64,000 nt of DNA from Sunxiuqinia rutila (GTDB lineage: Bacteria > Bacteroidota > Bacteroidia > Bacteroidales > Prolixibacteraceae), in NCBI RefSeq assembly GCF_050589705.1, contig NZ_JBNGOT010000013.1, positions 70,916 through 134,915 of the forward strand, read 5' to 3'. Both the position numbers and the translations under genes were made by a program. Below the pieces are notes generated by a model. It searched no databases and was not told the DNA's origin. It was given only the letters and a program-made list of their open reading frames with translations. This document shows, one piece after another, positions 51,716-61,199 of this stretch (positions are counted from its first letter, which is position 1; each line of letters opens with the position of its first letter).

Positions 51716-51723
51716 CAAAATTA
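51716..51723 (-). promoter_or_regulatory. Bacteroidota -7 box for the NtrC-like gene
   Basis: Minus-strand TAATTTTG, an exact match, overlapping the stop codon of the upstream ppx gene and giving a leader of about 19 nt. Confidence 0.5.
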
Positions 51724-52635
51724 ATGATTAATCCATTCGAACAAAACGCCTTCACGAAGTGCGTAGTCCGTTTGGATGATTTCGCGGACTCCCAGCTTCT
51801 GAATGGTTAGGCGAATGAGTAGGAGTGCCGGAACGATCATTTCTACCCGCAGGGGATCCATCCCAATCATTTGATCGCGCTGTGCCTTGGTTGAAAAAAT
51901 GACCTGATCCGCAATCCGGTTGAAATCCCGGATCGAAATGAGTTGACTGCTTCGGCTTTTGGTTCCGGGTGGCGTTTCATCCAGCAAGTCGGCCAGGGTG
52001 TCGAAGGCTCCCGAACAGCCAATGAGTTGGCAAACCGGCTTGGTGTTAAGCTGCTGCCAAAGGGGTTTCATTCCTTGCAAAAACCAGTTTTCGATGGCTG
52101 TAACTTCGTTCGGACGGATGGGATCGGAGATGGAAAGTTGTTCCAGTACGCGGGCCATACCCAAAGGAAAGCTTGCCTTCCAGCGAATCGACTCATCAAA
52201 AGGTTCGATAAATTCGTTGCTGCCTCCACCAATATCCATAATCAAGCTGTGGTTGGGGAGTTTGCCCAAGGCCAGTTGAACCCCTTCAAAAATCAGCTGA
52301 GCCTCGCGCTCTCCGGAAATGGTTTCCAGACGAAGGCCGGTTTCGGCAAACAGGTGTTGGGTAAACTCCTGCTGGTTGGCGGCATCGCGCACGGCCGAGG
52401 TCGCCAGCGTTCGTACGGTATCGACAGAATAAGAAGCGATGGTTTGCAGGTGCTGCTTGAGGGCAGCCGTTGCCCGCTGGAAGGCCTCAGGAGTTAGCTG
52501 GTTTTTGTGGATGCCTCCTTTGCCCAACTTCACCCCAACTTTACTTTGATGGATGAGGGAGTAGGTTTTCCCGCTGATTTCGGCAATCAGCAGGTTGCAG
52601 GTGTTGGTTCCAAGGTCAATAACGGCAAGTTTCAT
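51721..52635 (-). CDS. ppx: Exopolyphosphatase / pppGpp phosphatase family (Ppx/GppA)
   Basis: 304 residues, short Ppx/GppA form. The actin-like phosphate motifs are LGTNTCNLLI (about 7-16), ATSAVRDAANQ, ISGEREAQLIFEGV and MDIGGGSNEFIE. It degrades polyphosphate or pppGpp. Together with the VTC trio 8 kb away it may form a polyphosphate turnover set, but the genes are not contiguous. A -7 box lies 24 bases before the ATG. Confidence 0.93.
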   Translation of the reverse strand: MKLAVIDLGTNTCNLLIAEISGKTYSLIHQSKVGVKLGKGGIHKNQLTPEAFQRATAALKQHLQTIASYSVDTVRTLATSAVRDAANQQEFTQHLFAETGLRLETISGEREAQLIFEGVQLALGKLPNHSLIMDIGGGSNEFIEPFDESIRWKASFPLGMARVLEQLSISDPIRPNEVTAIENWFLQGMKPLWQQLNTKPVCQLIGCSGAFDTLADLLDETPPGTKSRSSQLISIRDFNRIADQVIFSTKAQRDQMIGMDPLRVEMIVPALLLIRLTIQKLGVREIIQTDYALREGVLFEWINH

Positions 52636-52658
52636 AATCGGATTGAATGCAATTTCAA

Positions 52659-52666
52659 CAAAGATA
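52659..52666 (-). promoter_or_regulatory. Bacteroidota -7 box for ppx
   Basis: Minus-strand TATCTTTG, an exact TAnnTTTG match, leader about 17 nt. Confidence 0.5.
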
Positions 52667-52692
52667 AAAATTGTGCGGCACGGAGCAGGGTT

Positions 52693-53610
52693 TTAATGGC
52701 GGTCCAACTTAAACGGGGAACGCGGGTGCCAGTTGATGCCGACGGAGAAGGAGCTGTAGTAATAATCCTGCAGGCCGGTTTTGTATTCCACAAAATAGTT
52801 TACGATCGGATTATTGATGATCAAACGTCCTTTGAGTTGAATAGGGCGGTCTTCGCCATACCATTTCCAGCCATTGTAGCCCGATGTCCCCACGCCCAGT
52901 TCCAGCTTGCGGTAGTTGAATTGGCTTTCCAGTCCCCACAGGAAGCCTTCATTTTGCTCCAGGTCAAATTGATTGGTTTGCCACACGTAAAATCCAGCCA
53001 TGGCATTGAGCCGGAACTGAAACTGCCCGAAGTTCACCAGTTGCTTGCCCATACTCATGTAATGCCAATGAGCCGGCAGGTCGGTTGCCCGGCCATCTTT
53101 GATGCTTCCGGTGGTTGTCTTCAGGGCATTGACCACCATGAAGGCGGGCCAAAACGAACGTTCCTGCAGCAACTGGATGTAGGTGTTTAGAATGAGGTCG
53201 CCCCGATTCAGGGTCCAGCCCGGGTCATCCTTGAAAAGTTGCATGATATCTCGCACCTCATTAGTTGTATGAAAGTATTCCAGCAAGTTCCACTGCAGTT
53301 CGAATGCCATGAAATTTTGAACGACCGGAAACCGAAAGTTGATCATCAGGCTATGCCCGTTGTCGCCTCCACCATCACGAAAATAGGAATCACAGGCAAT
53401 CCGGAACAGGTTATCAGTACCTACTTCTCCATCTAAAATAGCGGGAATTGGCAGGGCATTGGGACCCAGTGTCCCCGGTGCAATTAAAAGGTATTGTTTG
53501 TTGTCAGTCCCGGGATAATACGGCACAAAATCGTTGGTCGATTCGCGTTGAGCCCGCAGTCCGTTCCAGCCCAAAACCAGCGTTAGTAACAGTATCGTTT
53601 TTTTAATCAT
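52693..53610 (-). CDS. Outer-membrane beta-barrel-like protein, function unknown
   Basis: 305 residues from ATG 53610; a longer frame from 53676 would put a poor segment before the signal peptide. Signal peptide about 1-20 (ends GLRAQ). The body is rich in aromatic alternating strands (SLMINFRFPVVQNFMAFELQWNLLEYF, FQFRLNAMAGFYVWQTN, YYYSSFSVGINWHPRSPF) and fits a barrel of about 12-14 strands. I do not recognise the family. A 7-bp periodic tract lies just upstream. Confidence 0.55.
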   Translation of the reverse strand: MIKKTILLLTLVLGWNGLRAQRESTNDFVPYYPGTDNKQYLLIAPGTLGPNALPIPAILDGEVGTDNLFRIACDSYFRDGGGDNGHSLMINFRFPVVQNFMAFELQWNLLEYFHTTNEVRDIMQLFKDDPGWTLNRGDLILNTYIQLLQERSFWPAFMVVNALKTTTGSIKDGRATDLPAHWHYMSMGKQLVNFGQFQFRLNAMAGFYVWQTNQFDLEQNEGFLWGLESQFNYRKLELGVGTSGYNGWKWYGEDRPIQLKGRLIINNPIVNYFVEYKTGLQDYYYSSFSVGINWHPRSPFKLDRH

Positions 53611-53655
53611 CGTGCAAAAATACCGAATCCCTTTGGGCATACAAAAACAAGGGAA

Positions 53656-53690
53656 GAAGAAAGAAGCAAGAGCCAAGAACCAGGAATCAA
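53656..53690. repeat. Heptanucleotide tract, GARNCAR-like
   Basis: Five degenerate heptamers in a row (GAAGAAA, GAAGCAA, GAGCCAA, GAACCAG, GAATCAA) between the barrel-like gene and the methyltransferase gene. Purine-rich, starting with G, like the arrays in the repeat blocks downstream. Confidence 0.6.
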
Positions 53691-53714
53691 GAGGGGCTTT
53701 CGGTTGATCCGGGC

Positions 53715-54962
53715 CTAGTCAATGACTGTCAATTCAGGGATGGGGATGACAAACTTTCCGCCCCATTCGCGAATATAGCTGTTGTAATGGATGAGTTCTT
53801 CTTTTAAGTTCCACGGGAGAATGAACAGGTAATCGGGACGGGTCTCTTTGATCGTGTCCGGGTGATAGATCGGGATATGGCTTCCGGGCAAGAAGTTGCC
53901 TTGTTTGTGCGGATTCCGGTCAACGGTGAAATCCAAAAAATCGGTTCTCACCCCACAATAATTGAGCAAGGTGTTGCCTTTGCCGGGGGCACCATAACCG
54001 ACTACCTGCTTGCCCTCCCGTTTAGCCTGAATCAGGAACTCCAGGATTTTGCGTTTGGTTTCTTTCACCTTTTCGTTGAACTGATCATAGTAGGAGAGGG
54101 TGTCCATGCCTGCTTCGTGCTCCTGCTTTAAAAGCTGACGAACGGCCTCTGCAACCGGCTTGCTTTGATCGGCCTTATGGCAGGCGTGTATTCTGATCGA
54201 CCCCCCGTGGGTATTGAGTTTCTGGACGTCAAAAAGGGTGAGATCATAATGATCAAAAATGTTTTTTACGGCCGTAAATGAAAGGTAGGAGAAGTGCTCG
54301 TGGTAGATCGTGTCGAACTGGTTTTCAGCAATCAGGCGCTCCAGATGAGGAAATTCCATGGTAATGACACCGTTGGCTTTCAAGAAATGTTTCATTCCCT
54401 TCACAAAGTCATTGATATCGGGAACGTGAGCCAGAATGTTATTGCCGACAATCAGGTCGGCCTGTCCGTATTGACGAACCAGGTCCTGAGCGGTTTGATA
54501 GCCAAAAAAGCGGATCTCGGTTTTTATGCCTCTTTCGCGTTGGGCATATTCTGCAATTTCACGGGAGGGGTCGATGCCTAAGACCGGAATTCCCTTCGCC
54601 ATAAAATATTGAAGCAGATAGCCATCATTGCTGGCAATTTCGACGACCAAAGCCTTGGGCCCGATCTCAAACCGCTTGCTGACATATTCCACGTATTGCT
54701 TGGCGTGTTCAAGCCAGGTATCCGAGTAGGAGGAATAATAGGCATAGTCGCGGTAAATAACTTCTGGTGAAACGACGGGAGGTGCTTGTACCAGAAAACA
54801 ATGCTCGCAGACATAGACCTTGAGTGGGAAATGGGGTTCCATTTTATGGAGGTCTTCCCGACGAATTTTATCCTCGCAAAGGGGCTGCATGCCCAAATCG
54901 GTTACCAGGTGGTGAAGTGGCGTGTGGCAGAAATTGCATCTCCCAAATGATTGATTTTCCAT
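53715..54962 (-). CDS. SAM-dependent C-methyltransferase-like protein (sugar type)
   Basis: 415 residues with the three-part layout of NovU/TylC3-type sugar C-methyltransferases. An N-terminal zinc finger shows CNFCHTPLHH and CEHCFLV (about 9 to 56). The SAM domain has LVVEIASNDGYLLQYF (about 104) and GIDPSREIAEYA. The C-terminal domain has VVGYGAPGKGNTLLNYCG (about 325). It probably methylates a dTDP- or GDP-bound deoxysugar, in line with the GDP-fucose genes nearby, though sugar and position are not known. The gene stands between repeats on both sides. Confidence 0.82.
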   Translation of the reverse strand: MENQSFGRCNFCHTPLHHLVTDLGMQPLCEDKIRREDLHKMEPHFPLKVYVCEHCFLVQAPPVVSPEVIYRDYAYYSSYSDTWLEHAKQYVEYVSKRFEIGPKALVVEIASNDGYLLQYFMAKGIPVLGIDPSREIAEYAQRERGIKTEIRFFGYQTAQDLVRQYGQADLIVGNNILAHVPDINDFVKGMKHFLKANGVITMEFPHLERLIAENQFDTIYHEHFSYLSFTAVKNIFDHYDLTLFDVQKLNTHGGSIRIHACHKADQSKPVAEAVRQLLKQEHEAGMDTLSYYDQFNEKVKETKRKILEFLIQAKREGKQVVGYGAPGKGNTLLNYCGVRTDFLDFTVDRNPHKQGNFLPGSHIPIYHPDTIKETRPDYLFILPWNLKEELIHYNSYIREWGGKFVIPIPELTVID

Positions 54963-55178
54963 GTGGTGCTGTTTTATTCAGTTAACATCCTTCCCATTTT
55001 GCCTGCTGAAACGCCTGAATAAGGGGCGAAGGAGCACACTTTGCAAAAAAACAAAAAACAGATTTGATGCTGGTTTTACGAAGTTTTTTGCGCTATGGGT
55101 TCATGTTTTGTCCATTGATTTCGATCTTGTTTTTCTTTGCGGTTTATTCTTGTCGATTATTGTCATTGGTAGTTATTT

Positions 55179-55219
55179 GGGCAAAGGGCAAAGGGCAGAG
55201 GGCAGAGAGCGTGGGCAAA
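55179..55219 (+). repeat. Heptamer array, GGGCAAA/GGGCAGA
   Basis: Units GGGCAAA, GGGCAAA, GGGCAGA, GGGCAGA (55179-55206), then GAGCGT and GGGCAAA. Period 7. Confidence 0.7.
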
Positions 55220-55538
55220 GGGGAGAGGGCTAAGAGTGGTTGTCAATGATGGTCATTCCTTGAGTGCTTTGCGGATCTTTTGCGTCTTTGCGGTTAGGAA
55301 GGAGCATAAGTACGTGAGTTTGTCACTCGTCTCTCACTCCGGGGTGCTCTGTGTTTAAAAAGTTTGTCATTCGTTGTTATTTGATGGTCAATTGAGCAAA
55401 GAGCATGGGGTTATCTGCACCTTTGCCTGACACTTTATACTTGTCATCAGTAGTTATCTGTTGGTCAATTCGTTGATTGGTTGCTTTTTTCGTCTGACCT
55501 CGTGCGTTCGTGAGTTCGCGACTTCATCTGTTCGTTAT

Positions 55539-55573
55539 TGGCAGAGAGCAAAGAGCATAGAGCGTGGGGCAAA
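55539..55573 (+). repeat. Heptamer array, GAGCAAA-like
   Basis: Units TGGCAGA, GAGCAAA, GAGCATA, GAGCGTG, GGGCAAA; period 7. Confidence 0.65.
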
Positions 55574-55962
55574 GAGTGGTTGTCAATGATGGTCATTCAA
55601 TCGATACTTGATTCTTGCGACTCGTGGCTGAAGTCAAGGTTAAAGTTTAAAGGGACAAGGTTAAAGGTTGAGGAGCCAAGCTCATGTCATTGGTAGTCAA
55701 TCGTAGTCATTCAATAGTTATATTGCAGATACTCGCTACTCAGGACTCTCAACTTCTTTCTGACTTCGTGCGTTCGTGTTTGCTTGCCTTCGTCCGTTCG
55801 GGGGACGCCTTAGTCTGTGCCTTAGCCTTAGGAATTGTCCTTGGGTGTATGCTTTATGGATGGTCGTGTATGGGCAAAAAAAAGCACCTAAGTACATCTG
55901 TCCTTAAGTGCATGATTCTTTTGAGGCGTTCTTTTGCCTGATATCGTGCGTGCTTGCCCTTG

Positions 55963-57096
55963 CTAAGCCAGGTAGTGCTGGTACATTAGGCGAACGCCTT
56001 CTTCCAGCTCAATACGGTGTTTCCATCCCAGGCTGTGAAGCTTGGACGGATCCGTCAGCTTGCGAAGAGTACCATCAGGCTTGGTTCGGTCGAACTCAAT
56101 GCTGCCTTGAAAACCAATGGTTTGTTGAATGGTTTCCGCCAGTTGCCGAATGGCGATTTCTTTACCGGTGCCAATGTTGATGTGGGTGTTTCGCACTTCG
56201 TCTCCACTGCTTGCCTTGATATCTTCAAAGTTTCGGTTTTCCAGCAAGAAAACACAGGCTTCGGCCATATCCTCCGACCAGAGGAACTCGCGCATCGGAT
56301 TACCGCTTCCCCATAAATACAAGGTAACCGGCTGTTTCTGAGATGCGGGTGGCGTGAACAGGCGTGTTTCTTCTTCCCTGGCAGAATGGTGCAGGTAGAT
56401 CCCATATTTTTTCAGAATATACAGGATGTCTTCTTCTGAAGCTGCTCCGTCTATGCCTTCCACGGGGCGTTTATTCAGGTCGTCGCGGATAGCATCCCAG
56501 TTGCTTTCTTCCAGGCACTTCGATAAATGGATTTTCCGAACCATAGCGGGCAACACATGCGAGGTTTCCAGATTGAAGTTGTCATTGGGACCATACAAAT
56601 TGGTCGGCATAACCGAAATGAAATTGGTGCCATACTGCATGTTGTAGGCTTCACACATTTTTAAGCCGGCAATCTTGGCGATGGCATAGGGCTCATTGGT
56701 GTATTCCAGCACATCGGTCAGCAAACAATCTTCGGTCATGGGTTGTGGTGCGTTTTTCGGATAGATGCAGGTAGAGCCGAGGAATAACAGTTTCTTCACG
56801 CCGTGCACATAGGACTGATGAATAACGTTGTTCTGAATTTGCAGGTTTTCATAGATAAACTGTCCGCGGTAGGTGTTGTTGGCGATAATACCTCCTACTT
56901 TGGCTGCTGCCAGAATCACATATTCCGGTTTTTCGATTTCGAAAAATTGAGCGACGGCTGATTGATCCATCAAATCCAGCTCTTCCAACGACCGACCAAT
57001 CAGGTTGGTGTATCCTTTGTTCTGAAGGGTTTTCCATAGGGCCGATCCCACCAGTCCTTTGTGGCCGGCAACGTATATTTTGCTATCTTTTTTCAT
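55963..57096 (-). CDS. fcl: GDP-L-fucose synthase
   Basis: 377 residues, somewhat longer than the usual 310-320. An SDR fold: GHKGLVGSALW (about 12-22), FLGSTCIYPKNAP with the catalytic Ser/Cys, and YAIAKIAG with the YxxxK pair (about 143). NIGTGKEIAIRQLAE is the conserved C-terminal stretch. It converts GDP-4-keto-6-deoxymannose to GDP-L-fucose. No gmd gene is in the window. A long insert (about 195-265) probably accounts for the extra length. A 24-base stretch coding for NIGTGKEI is repeated outside the gene (57144-57253). Confidence 0.92.
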   Translation of the reverse strand: MKKDSKIYVAGHKGLVGSALWKTLQNKGYTNLIGRSLEELDLMDQSAVAQFFEIEKPEYVILAAAKVGGIIANNTYRGQFIYENLQIQNNVIHQSYVHGVKKLLFLGSTCIYPKNAPQPMTEDCLLTDVLEYTNEPYAIAKIAGLKMCEAYNMQYGTNFISVMPTNLYGPNDNFNLETSHVLPAMVRKIHLSKCLEESNWDAIRDDLNKRPVEGIDGAASEEDILYILKKYGIYLHHSAREEETRLFTPPASQKQPVTLYLWGSGNPMREFLWSEDMAEACVFLLENRNFEDIKASSGDEVRNTHINIGTGKEIAIRQLAETIQQTIGFQGSIEFDRTKPDGTLRKLTDPSKLHSLGWKHRIELEEGVRLMYQHYLA

Positions 57097-57143
57097 AGTG
57101 AATGCATTGATTCGGATGATTATATTGCGAAAGGGAACAAGGA

Positions 57144-57253
57144 CTAGATCCCGGTTTCCTTTCGGCGTACTTTGATTCGCATGGCCCCTTTTACGGGTTC
57201 TTCTGCGACCAGAATGGATATTTCTTTACCGGTGCCAATGTTGTGGGGCCAAC
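57144..57253 (-). pseudogene. Remnant frame sharing the NIGTGKEI segment of fcl
   Basis: Between fkp and fcl, a minus-strand frame reads NIGTGKEISI, then LVAEEPVKGAMRIKVRR and a TAG stop at 57144-57146. The first 24 bases (57220-57243) are identical to the NIGTGKEI-coding part of fcl (56157-56180), in the same reading phase. No start codon precedes it. It looks like the debris of a second epimerase-type gene or of a local duplication; the tail has no clear homolog known to me. Confidence 0.5.
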
Positions 57254-57256
57254 AGG

Positions 57257-60121
57257 CTACGAACGTGTAACTTGAAAACCATCATTCGAAAGGGCAAAGT
57301 CCACAAACCTGGCACGCTGGTTAGGAGGATTTTCTTCCAAAATTCTTTTTATTTTACTTGCTGCAACGATGTCTTTAGCCATTATAAACAAATACCCACC
57401 TCCGCCGGCTCCAAGCAGCTTATGCCCCAGTGTATAGTCTGAAATTTGAGAAAGTACTTGTTGCACTTCCGGCGGGTTGGTTCCGGCGTCCAGCTGTTGA
57501 TTAAGATTCCAGCTGTGGCGTACATGGTCAGCTAGTAACTGGTAGTTCCCTTTTTGAATGGTATCAAACGTATTGAGTGCATGCTGTTTCATTTCTTGCA
57601 AAATCCGAAGATGAGTGGTTGAATTAAGAAACATACCTCTGACAATCTCTGCTAAAATATTCTTAGCAGTACGCGTGATACCTGTATAGTAAAGAAGCAT
57701 ACAGTTGTGAAATTCCGGGCGTGTAAAGAGATGATCCGGGAGCCAGCGTGCTACAGGTTGTTGGTGAATTCCTGGATCAGTTTGCAACAACTTAAGACCT
57801 GGGAGTATTCCTCCGTATTGATCCTGCCATCCACCTCCCGTTGTTAAAAGCTGCTCCAATGCCAAGGTTCGGTGGCATACTTCTGCCTGATCCCAGTTCA
57901 AATTGAGAAAGTCAGATAATGTACCTAATACGGTTGCTGCCAGAATAGAACTTGTTCCTAAGCCAGAGCCTTTGGGAATTGCTGCCAGCAATGAAAGTTC
58001 AACGCCTGCTCCAAGGGCTTTTAACTGTTGGATTAAGGAAGGGTACTGTATGGCTGCATAATCGGGGTGAAAGCCACAAAGGCAAAGTGCCGCTTTGGGA
58101 ATGGAGAATGCTGAGCCTACCTGAGCAAAATTAGCCAGTTCCTCGTAAGTGGTAATTTCTTCTTTCAGCCCCAGGTCAATACTGCGGAACACGATTTTAA
58201 ATTCGGAAGTCGGTTTAACATAGACTTGCAATGGAGGCTGCCCATTAAGTTCAACTGCGAGGTTAACCACACGTCCGCCATGAGTAAGACAGAAAGGGGC
58301 TGTGTCGGTCCAGCCACCTGCCAGGTCAAAGCGTACAGGACTTCTTCCCCAGATAATCTGGTCTTCGTAAACATTAAGTTGAGGAAGTGCCGGTTTGTTT
58401 TTAACGGTGTCAACAATTGTTTCCCGAAGGATATTAAAAGCGTTTTGTTCGTGAATCTGGCCATTGCCGTTTTTGAGCGATGTAACACGAGCTTTAAACA
58501 TTTCATCTTTGATTCGGAGAATTGCTTCTTCATGTTCAGCAAGTGGAGCTGGAAGCTCCATGTTATTTCGGGCAAAGTCCTGTGCTGCTGCTTCAAGGTT
58601 GACCTGAAAAAACACACTTTTGCGGTAATTTTTAGCAAGCAGAGGCCAGTTCATGCAGCGGTATTGATCGCGCTGAGCATAGAGGCGAATAAGGTTTGCC
58701 TGATCGTTTAAGTCTGCCGCCGATAAGCGTTTACTACTTAGCCATATTTTTTTTATTTCCGGAGAATGATCGGTAGGATCAAGCATCCATTGAATTAATT
58801 TTTCTTCGGGCTGCTTGGTCACAGGAAAGAGGGGAGCCAGTTGAATATCGGTTTCCGGATCCAGTTCCGCTTCTTCTAAGGTAATGCCTTTCAGTTGGAG
58901 CCAATTCTTGAGCGGAGTTCCAAGCCATTGTGCACCACCTGCCAATGTCCCATTAAATTTGTCGAAAAAGCCATAAGGGCGAATGCAGACTTCCTGATCA
59001 TGAATAGGAACCATATCCAGACAATTTTCAGGAGCAAGCTTCAGGTTCCAATTGTTATTGGGGATACCGGTAATTATATGGTGATGGGAAAGTTGCCATC
59101 GATGACCAAGATGGCTATTTTCGATCCATAGATGATGGTGATCACTTTTAAGTTCAATGTCGGTTATGGCATTTTGCACAAACATGCTGGGATGAGGTTT
59201 TACCCGACGTTGCCAAATGTTTCTTTGATCAACCACCTGATTTTGGATGATCTCTGTGCTGTCAATTAATTCTTTGCTGGTTCCGTAATGGTAAAACTCG
59301 CCGTTGGGAAGGGTGATGATCTTTACGCTGAGTTTGTTGATTTCATCGTCTTTTTCGTTGGGGTGTAGGCCCATGGCCGGACCAAAAGTACCGTACAGAT
59401 CATAGTAACTAACCTGTCTATTATTAAATTGATCTAGGCTTGTATTCCACCCTGAGCGTTGCATTAGAATTTTAAGTGCTTTCGAACTGAGTAGCCAAAT
59501 TCCAATATCCATAAGAAAGAGGTGATCGCTTGTGTGAGACTGAATGGCTTCGGGAGAAGGTTTTTGAAGCATAAACTCAAGGTCGGAACTGGTGTGTCGT
59601 TTACAAAAAAACACACCGTGGTTGGTTGCTTTTTCCGGACTGGTCCAGATACCTATACATACAATATCGGCTTCAGGAATATTTGTCAGATTTTCAGAAG
59701 CACGAATTAGAACATCGCCACTGGCAACCAGTGTATTGAGTGAGTTGGGAGCTTTTTGAAGGATTTGTTCGTATAGCGGTAGTTGCAATTCCAACAGGTT
59801 TTGATCGAGACGTTGGCCTTGCTCCCATCTGAAAACAGGAATGGGGGTGAGAATTTTTCCGGAAGGGCCATAAGCTGGTAAGCGCCGGCTTTGACCCCCT
59901 GCATGAATAATAATGCGTTGTTCCTGACTTAGCCACTGATCGAGTGATTGCTGAGTATTGTCGTTTAACCAGGATTGATGCAACAAATGGGCGGTGCCAC
60001 CTCCTGAGCCAACTTTGGTTCCGGAAGGGTCTGAAGCACAGAAAAAATCATTCGAACTGACTTGCTCTAATTCATGGAATTGTTTAACAAGGTTCTCGGG
60101 GAGTGATAGCAGCTTTTTCAT
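57257..60121 (-). CDS. fkp: Bifunctional L-fucokinase / GDP-L-fucose pyrophosphorylase
   Basis: 954 residues, close to the length of Bacteroides Fkp. The N-terminal nucleotidyltransferase part has SDPSGTKVGSGGGTAHLL (about 30-47) and HAGGQSRRLPAYGPSGKILTP (about 72-92). The C-terminal GHMP kinase (about 590-954) has WGRSPVRFDLAGGWTDTAPF, PKGSGLGTSSILAATVLG and GAGGGGYLF. It salvages free L-fucose to GDP-L-fucose for surface glycans. Together with Fcl, GDP-fucose could come from both salvage and de novo routes. The gene lies between repeat block 2 and the fcl remnant. Confidence 0.96.
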   Translation of the reverse strand: MKKLLSLPENLVKQFHELEQVSSNDFFCASDPSGTKVGSGGGTAHLLHQSWLNDNTQQSLDQWLSQEQRIIIHAGGQSRRLPAYGPSGKILTPIPVFRWEQGQRLDQNLLELQLPLYEQILQKAPNSLNTLVASGDVLIRASENLTNIPEADIVCIGIWTSPEKATNHGVFFCKRHTSSDLEFMLQKPSPEAIQSHTSDHLFLMDIGIWLLSSKALKILMQRSGWNTSLDQFNNRQVSYYDLYGTFGPAMGLHPNEKDDEINKLSVKIITLPNGEFYHYGTSKELIDSTEIIQNQVVDQRNIWQRRVKPHPSMFVQNAITDIELKSDHHHLWIENSHLGHRWQLSHHHIITGIPNNNWNLKLAPENCLDMVPIHDQEVCIRPYGFFDKFNGTLAGGAQWLGTPLKNWLQLKGITLEEAELDPETDIQLAPLFPVTKQPEEKLIQWMLDPTDHSPEIKKIWLSSKRLSAADLNDQANLIRLYAQRDQYRCMNWPLLAKNYRKSVFFQVNLEAAAQDFARNNMELPAPLAEHEEAILRIKDEMFKARVTSLKNGNGQIHEQNAFNILRETIVDTVKNKPALPQLNVYEDQIIWGRSPVRFDLAGGWTDTAPFCLTHGGRVVNLAVELNGQPPLQVYVKPTSEFKIVFRSIDLGLKEEITTYEELANFAQVGSAFSIPKAALCLCGFHPDYAAIQYPSLIQQLKALGAGVELSLLAAIPKGSGLGTSSILAATVLGTLSDFLNLNWDQAEVCHRTLALEQLLTTGGGWQDQYGGILPGLKLLQTDPGIHQQPVARWLPDHLFTRPEFHNCMLLYYTGITRTAKNILAEIVRGMFLNSTTHLRILQEMKQHALNTFDTIQKGNYQLLADHVRHSWNLNQQLDAGTNPPEVQQVLSQISDYTLGHKLLGAGGGGYLFIMAKDIVAASKIKRILEENPPNQRARFVDFALSNDGFQVTRS

Positions 60122-60478
60122 AATGACGGCTTAGGAAATATAAAGCGTGAGTTTTTTGTCATTGAACGAAAAGCAGCGAATTTTGTTCAGGAAGAACCCG
60201 CTTTGTTAGTCTGGGCTCGTAATGAATCTTCGGTTAACGAAGTGTCTGGGCCTGCTGTTCTCCAAGATTTGTGTATCCCCGGCGTTCTTCGTGGTTAATT
60301 TTTACTAAGATGCTAGTCTTTTGCTTCACCTGGATTAATTTTTTGTGACTAACGGTTAAATCAAGTCAATCTTGTCATTAATAGGCATTGGGTAGAGGTT
60401 GGCTACGCGTGACACACTACTTCTGGTTAAGGTTAAAGTTGTCAAGGTTAAAGTACCAAGCTCATGTCATTTGATGGT

Positions 60479-60682
60479 CAATTGAGCAAAGAGCAGAGGG
60501 CAAAGAGCATGGGGTTTGCCTGTGCCTGTGCCTGGAAAATGTCATTGGTTGTCATTCCTTGATTGCTTTGCGGATCTTCTGCGTCTTAGCGGTTAAATAA
60601 TGTGCATGAGTTCATAGGTTCATGAGTTCGTTTTTCGCTCCGTGCTACTTTGTGAATTACTCTTGGTTCTTCAGTGGTTAAA
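60479..60682 (+). repeat. 204-base direct repeat, copy 1
   Basis: Aligns without gaps to 60865-61068, an offset of exactly 386 bases, with about four substitutions. It contains heptamers (GAGCAAA, GAGCAGA, GGGCAAA, GAGCATG), the TGCCTGTGCCTGTGCC stretch, the GCGGATCTT...GCGTCTT word and CATGAGTTCATAGGTTCATG. Confidence 0.85.
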
Positions 60683-60864
60683 ACACTTGTCATTGGTTGT
60701 CAATAGTAGTCATTCTTTGTATTCTCGGTAATCGCTACTTACGACTTCCAGTTAAGGTTAAAGGACCAAGGTTAAAGGTTAAAATTTCTGGAGCTTGATC
60801 GTGTTTGTTGATTGCTTTGCGGATCTTTTGCGTCTTTGCGGTTAGAAATAATGTCATTTGTTGT

Positions 60865-61068
60865 CAATTGAGCAAAGAGCAGAGGGCAAAGAGCATGGGG
60901 TTTGCCTGTGCCTGTGCCTGGAAAATGTCATTGGTTGTCATTCCTTGATTGCTTTGCGGATCTTTTGCGTCTTTGCGGTTAAAGAATGTGCATGAGTTCA
61001 TAGGTTCATGAGTTCGTTTTTCGCTCCGTGCTACTTTGTGAATTACTCTTGGTTCTTCAGTGGTTAAA
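60865..61068 (+). repeat. 204-base direct repeat, copy 2
   Basis: Near-identical to 60479-60682. The differences cluster in the GCGGATCTT...GCGGTTAAA word, where copy 2 matches block 1 (TTTTGCGTCTTTGCGG) while copy 1 matches block 3, suggesting mosaic exchange between copies. Confidence 0.85.
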
Positions 61069-61199
61069 CTGGCTTGTCATTCTTTGGATTTGCGTTACTC
61101 ATTACTCGCTACTCTTGATTTCAAATTAAGGTTAAAGTTGTCATGGTTAAAGGTTAAAGTGTCTTGATGGTCATTCGTTGGATACTTCTTGCTCATTTG

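Larger units (their letters stand above)
54963..55962. repeat. Non-coding repeat block 1
   Basis: One kilobase with no supported gene, built from modules that recur in the two blocks further on: TTGCGGATCTTTTGCGTCTT (about 55270), GTCATTGGT/GGTCATT words, heptamer arrays of the G(A/G)GCAAA type (55179-55219 and 55539-55573) and AAGGTTAAAG words (about 55635-55672). The segment from about 55401 to 55548 resembles 62511-62657 over its whole length with scattered changes. Small frames inside have no domain and are not called. Confidence 0.75.
60122..61199. repeat. Non-coding repeat block 2
   Basis: Over 1 kb with no supported gene. It contains two copies of a 204-base unit (60479-60682 and 60865-61068), GGTTAAAG words, GAGCAAAGAGCAGAGGGCAAA heptamer stretches and GTCATTGGTTGTCATT words. 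The first 300 bases (60122-60420) share few of these words and hold nothing else I recognise. Confidence 0.75.

Noticed and set aside
53611..53676. Upstream extension of the barrel-like protein
   Set aside because: Adds a Cys/Phe-rich segment ahead of a good signal peptide starting at 53610.
55684..55941. 85-codon frame in repeat block 1
   Set aside because: Made of repeat words; no protein family resemblance.
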